Assembly: GCA_004009845.1 (NCBI GenBank)
Contig: RMBW01000077.1
Coordinates: 90,384-154,383 of the forward strand
Origin: Davidsoniella eucalypti
Lineage: Eukaryota; Ascomycota; Sordariomycetes; Microascales; Ceratocystidaceae
DNA length: 64,000 bases
Direction of reading: 5' to 3'
Position numbers and translations under genes: made by a program. The notes beneath the pieces were generated by a model, which saw only the letters and a program-made list of their open reading frames with translations, was not told the DNA's origin and ran no database searches. Below are positions 59,723-64,000 of this stretch, in pieces (position 1 is the stretch's first letter; each line of letters starts with the position of its first letter).

Positions 59723-61299
59723 AGTTATAAAGATGAGAAATCAATTAGGTTATTACTTTTGTAGCTGTTACATATATTATATGCTCTTAAATAGCGGCTT
59801 TCTTATATATAAACATATTAATATAGTTATACATATCATGTCTGCTTTGATGAACATCCTTCGGGGCAGCCCCATTAAATACAGTCAAACTAAGTGTAGA
59901 TGTGTGTGTACATTGTAAAATCGATTCAAGCGCAGCAAAGACCCACTTCTTCCTTGCAGTCTCCATACTTGGATGTACAAGTTGTGCATATTGATGGACA
60001 CCTCTCCCTGCAGCAACCCTAGTTCAGCTATGCTATTGTTACACACTGCTCAGACCCAGAAATAAAAATGGGGTTTTTTTGTAAGTAAAGTAAATTGAGC
60101 TTACCATTTGCAGTATCCGCATTAGACGTCATAGAGAAGATTCCGTGAATATTTTGTGTATATCATCGCCGTTTGGAATTTTATATGAATTCCAACTGTA
60201 AAAAGTACAATTTTGAAGGATAATAACGCAAAAACGGTGAATCGAACCAATGGCTTTTTTATAGCAGGAAAGACCAAGAATTGGGCACTATTCGTCTGAA
60301 CATAAAGCCGGCAGAAAAACTTGCTTAGTAAGACCGCCCATAGCATATACAAACAACTAAGTATTAACGATGCTAGAACTGTCCCGAACATATACACAAG
60401 CCATTGATTGAGTTTGTTGTCTTAGCGGAGGGGGGGGGGCTTTCAATTACTTGTCAGGTATCCTAAACTGGGTGGCATCGTACAATCCTAGTGATTCAAT
60501 GGAACGTTCAGGAATCTTGCTAATACAACTAACTAGTTTAATCCATCTGAATATCAGCTACTCTTGTTCAATAACAACGCTGTATCTGTAGTTCTAGGGC
60601 ACACTGAGATCTTAGACAGGCTGCTTGAATTGAACAAGTAAAGTAATAAAAGTTTGTGCAAATTTACCAAAAGAGTTCGGTACCTCGATGGTACCTACAT
60701 CTCTTGCCGCCGTCTCCGCCGTGTTCTCTTCTCTTGGTGTTCTGTGTTGTCGTCGGTGTTGTCGTTGTTCCTGTCCTTATCCTTCTCTTCCAGCTCATTC
60801 CATCCACTGGGGCGCCCCGTCTTATCTTCCTCATCCTCCTATCCATTATCCCTCCTCAGAGTGTAGGGTGACTTCTACGAGTTTGTCCTGAGGTTGATCA
60901 TTCCCGCCTTGGAGCTAAGCGGACCAGATTTGTTAGGTTTATCGCAGAGCTCCATCTCGCAGAAGCCGACACTCTACACCCTCTAAGTCCGTCTAAGTCC
61001 GTATGCGTGCGAGTTGGTTGGCGGCCTAATTCTTGTTCCTAGCAAGGATTGGCCAGGAAAGCGGTGAGTGGCCTAAGCGGTGAGTGAGGCCACTCCGGTG
61101 TTAATATTCAGCTAGGAACTGAACCATTAGACCATTCCCGACTTCCTGGCGAAAGGGTGACCTATAAATTAGTTTATAACACATGTCCATTGATCCGATA
61201 GGAAAAAGGCAAAACAACTTCAATTTTCACCACACTTGCGCTTTGGCTATGATTTTATTTTTAATTCAATTTTATTAAGGCGGAAATGGAGCTCTTGAT
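59723..61299. other. Degraded repeat-like region between LINE copies
   Basis: AT-rich to about 60640, then a Ser/Pro/Leu-type low-complexity patch (60690-60870) and GC-richer DNA with short direct repeats (CTAAGTCCGT twice near 60983-61002; GCGGTGAGTG twice near 61060-61086). A G run lies at 60429-60438. No gene or element could be delimited. Confidence 0.35.
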
Positions 61300-62352
61300 A
61301 GCTATGTAGCAGAAAGGAAGGACTTGGGTGACAACAAGACGTTCATTGGACGCCAATGGATGGGAATACAGCCAACCAGCAGACGCCAAATCATTGCTGA
61401 TTCCCTCCTTATGGGCATGACCAGTGAACGTTTCCTACTTCCCGGACCCCATGACGGACAAGCCGTGCCCAGAGTGCCACCAGACTGTCAAGTGGGCCCA
61501 TCACCAAAAGTGCCAACGGACCACTGCCCGTGCCCGGTCAACTCACCACCGCCTTCACAACATGGTTCGAAAATGCTTCCACCAGGCTCTCCGCCAGTCA
61601 GGAATCCTGTGCGACCTGGAACTCCACTTCTAGCACAACGAAGAAGACTCCGGCCGACGAGCTGATTGGGGATTCGAGGAGGTTGGATTGCGCAAGCTCT
61701 ACGGCCTGACAATCGTCACGCTTCACGGGCAACACTCCTCAAGGGAAGCAGCTACCATTCTGAACAAGAGTTACAACGTTAAGATTGGTAAATGCCCTGG
61801 CGAGCAGTTCTACCCCATAGTGTTCTCCCATGGCGGATTGATGGACCCGAGGTCTGAAACTACGTTCAAGCCGTGGGCATCCTGATGGCTAAAACCCGAG
61901 TTAAGGCCCATTGGGTGACCCGAGGTGTGGCTCGAGAAGGCCGCATGGGTGACGGCGCAACACTCCCAGTCTGTCCCTCGGACTTGGGGAATCAAGACGA
62001 GGACGATTTCGTGGATTGTGAGGAGGGCTTCCTGGCCTGAGGAGCATGTGAATGATGTTTTGATTGGGTGCTGCTTTCTTTTGATGATTCTACAACTGTG
62101 ACAAGGTTTTTTTTTTCGCTCTTCTTGTTTCCTCTATATTGCTTTTACTGCTTCTTTCTACTATTTTCCTGTACTATTACATTTCTTTGCTTTGCACTTA
62201 TCGCTACATTTCAACCTAGTCTTTACACTTTAAAATTGCCAAAACAACTTTAATATACAGGGACAACTTTATATATATCTCTGTCCGGTAACCAATCCGA
62301 CGTCATTCTTAGTGATTTAGGTAGACGTTAAATATAATCAAATGTAATCAAA
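61300..62352 (+). mobile_element. Truncated LINE copy B
   Basis: A decayed coding part (61318-61884), a T-rich untranslated region and a 3' end nearly identical to copy A: CTGTCCGGTAACCAATCCGA at 62281, TTAGTGATTTAGGTAGACGT, then AATATAATCAAATGTAATCA. It shares the 3' end but not the encoded protein with copy A. The 5' edge is approximate. Confidence 0.65.
61318..61884 (+). pseudogene. Broken retroelement C-terminal coding remnant
   Basis: Frame 1 begins DNKTFIGRQWMGIQPTSRRQ and shifts near 61430 to a frame with CPECHQTVKWAHHQKCQ (zinc-knuckle-like CCHC arrangement), RARSTHHRLHNMVRKCFHQA, an in-frame TAG at 61631-61633, then LYGLTIVTLHG, YNVKIGKCPGEQFYPIVFSH and GGLMDPRSETTFKPW. The pattern of cysteine/histidine cluster, then an Asp/Glu-containing beta region, then FYPIVFSHGG resembles the C-terminal restriction-like endonuclease region of some non-LTR elements. 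At least one frameshift and one stop are present. Confidence 0.55.
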
Positions 62353-63681
62353 TCTCTGATAGGCGTTGGCAGATTTATTGTCAAGTTTTCAACCTAAGGA
62401 TGTGGCCCTTTCTCACCTTACTGTGACAATTGTATTCATGATATATGTCTATTTATCACTAGAGAGGTTGCTTTGGAAGAGTTTTGGTTGCTGATGTAGA
62501 CGAAGCTGTTCTTCTTGTACCAAGCTTCACGTAGACTATACGACAATCTTCTAAATGAAACTTTACTACATCATTTGATAGTATGATTATTGGTATGTAG
62601 AAATGACAGATTTACAAAAAGTCCAAAATTGAGAGATTTCCTGCAATTTGCTTCATCTTAAACGCTGAATACTATCGTTCTCAAGGAAATCTCTATCTGC
62701 TTGCGTAAAAAGCCGGCATAAGGCCAAACTATTGCATGATAGACCTTTGAGATAAGCATACTTCCGTTCGACAAAAACGTAATAGTTATAGCTAGTTCAA
62801 TATACTCTACTAAGGATTTTCACTAATACACTCTCATAGGACTTTTTCTTGCTAGTTAGAAATTCAAAGCCGTTATAGGCTGAAACATGGTAAGTTGAGC
62901 AATGAGTATATGCTTCTCCTTTGCTTAATTCTTCATATTATTTTGTGTATATTGCTATGGAGCGTGGTATTATATTCCTGTAGTATCATATCCTATACTT
63001 CGGAACCAAGATGTTTCCTGTTAAAAAACTACATATGGCAATAAATTTAATGGCTGCTTCCTCTAGTATTTTTTGAATAGTGTGTATAAGTGCTCATTTG
63101 ATGTTCAAGAAAATGAGTACAAATATTTTGCCAAGAGTGGCAAACTCCACTTACAACGTCAACTAGTTAAAGTCGGGGAGCCGAGTCTTAGTAAATTATG
63201 ACTTCATATAGGACTCTTTCTTAGGACTCTTTCTTAGGACTCTTTCTTAGGACTCTTTCTTAGGACTCTTTCTTAGGACTCTTTCTTAGGACTTTTCTCA
63301 GAATTCTTTGAGTATAAGAAGACGGTCTTTCTCCCCATCTAGGTGGTTTCTCCTTTCTCAAACTTCTTCCTCAACAACAACTTTTGGTTCACTTGGCTAA
63401 TACCATCCGAGCAATTAACACAACTACCTTCACACTACTACTTTTATACAATTACCAATCAACACAACTACCTTCTCACTACTTCTTAAGTAGTATTAAA
63501 AGCTTCTTACAGTAAGTATTTGAATTCAATTTCATAATCTATCATCTCTTATCATCACTACCTTCTACCATCATAACACCGCCAATCATTTGCCCTTTCC
63601 CTCACCTTTTCATTTATTCATATTAAAGCACTGTTACTAACAATTCGTAGCCTCATCTACAATCTTTATATAGCAGTTGCA
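62353..63681. other. Upstream region of the right-edge secreted-protein gene
   Basis: AT-rich. The 13-bp minisatellite lies at 63211-63300, and a pyrimidine/CA-rich tract (63340-63660) precedes the start codon, as in other strong promoters in this window. Confidence 0.4.
63211..63300. repeat. 13-bp minisatellite (GGACTCTTTCTTA)
   Basis: Six perfect tandem copies of GGACTCTTTCTTA from 63211 to 63288, followed by one degenerate copy. No spacers, so not a CRISPR. It sits roughly 390-470 bases upstream of the start codon at 63682. Confidence 0.9.
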
Positions 63682-64000
63682 ATGCACGTTAGAGCTCTAA
63701 TAATGGTAACAGTTGCCTGGACACTATTTGTCCAGGCAGTTGTTGCATTTGCCACAAATGGCACCTACACTTGGGCTTCTGCCCACTCTCTCAATGAGGC
63801 TTCAGCCTCTTTGCTTTGGAGCCCGAGTTCCACTGCTTTTGCGCTCCCGGTGTCAACTATGGAGCCTGTGCTTGCCCAGAAGGCTACAAACTCCTCGTCC
63901 TCGCCTACCTCGGTCTCCGACATGGCCTCTCTAGAGACAAATGACTCTACGGTTGTGCAGTTGTTTACGTTTATGCCGCACGTGTCTTTACATGACCGTA
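63682..64000 (+). CDS. Start of a secreted protein gene, truncated by the window edge
   Basis: The first 106 codons are open. Signal peptide: MHVRALIMVTVAWTLFVQAV, with cleavage probably after VVAFA. The rest is Ser/Thr/Ala-rich and includes NSSSSPTSVSDMASLETNDS with potential N- and O-glycosylation sites. The remainder lies outside the window, so no domain can be named. Its upstream pyrimidine-rich region is consistent with a real promoter. Confidence 0.65.
   Translation, partial: MHVRALIMVTVAWTLFVQAVVAFATNGTYTWASAHSLNEASASLLWSPSSTAFALPVSTMEPVLAQKATNSSSSPTSVSDMASLETNDSTVVQLFTFMPHVSLHDR

Noticed and set aside
59480..59764. 94-residue plus-strand frame
   Set aside because: It is the antisense of the GNAT fragment, which has far stronger family motifs.
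63211..63300. CRISPR-like array
   Set aside because: Repeats are contiguous 13-mers without spacers; the genome is fungal.

Overview
The window comes from the nuclear genome of a filamentous ascomycete, most likely Pezizomycotina. The evidence is many short spliceosomal introns (mostly 59 to 130 nt, with GTAAGT/GTATGT donors and CTAAC-like branch points), a fungal Zn2Cys6 regulator, a C2H2 regulator with a fungal transcription-factor middle domain, an SH3-containing Cdc25-type RasGEF, PTM1-type and VPS9-domain proteins, and degraded LINE-type retroelements with fungal-style 3' tails. I cannot name the species. Exon boundaries were inferred by eye from reading-frame continuity and splice signals.

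Left part (1-21.3 kb): a Zn2Cys6 transcription factor (563-2745, +), the SAGA deubiquitinase-module anchor Sgf73 (3369-4873, +), a C2H2/fungal_trans regulator (8573-6064, -), then about 8.3 kb without a recognisable gene, then a Cdc25-family Ras guanine-nucleotide exchange factor (16935-21299, +). The last nine codons of the RasGEF lie beyond a 544-nt intron.

Middle (22-36 kb) is accessory in style: an intronless atypical fungal kinase-like ORF (22223-24121), an intronless GH64/thaumatin-fold glucanase-like ORF without a signal peptide (26241-27386), a long gene-free stretch holding a tRNA-derived SINE-like element, and a secreted protein with a probable Kex2 propeptide (34010-35661).

Conserved core (37-52.4 kb) is a compact housekeeping block: U-box cyclophilin PPIL2/Cyp8, PTM1-type seven-TM protein, NDUFAF7/MidA mitochondrial methyltransferase, a CDK10/CDK11-like kinase divergent from it, a secreted Ser/Thr-rich single-TM protein, and a VPS9-domain Rab5-type GEF.

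Right part (52.4-64 kb) is a graveyard. It holds an OrsD/DUF3505-like zinc-finger pseudogene broken at a ten-base homopolymer and ending in a half chromodomain; a convergent unrecognised coding remnant; an acidic ORF continuing past an in-frame stop; an intron-containing tRNA-Lys(CTT); two truncated LINE copies with a shared 3' end; a GNAT acetyltransferase fragment on the minus strand abutting one LINE tail; a 13-bp minisatellite; and the start of a secreted-protein gene cut by the window edge. I found no intact new multi-gene system. The most informative unexplained structures are the GNAT/LINE junction, the OrsD-like wreck with its convergent partner, and the RasGEF terminal intron.
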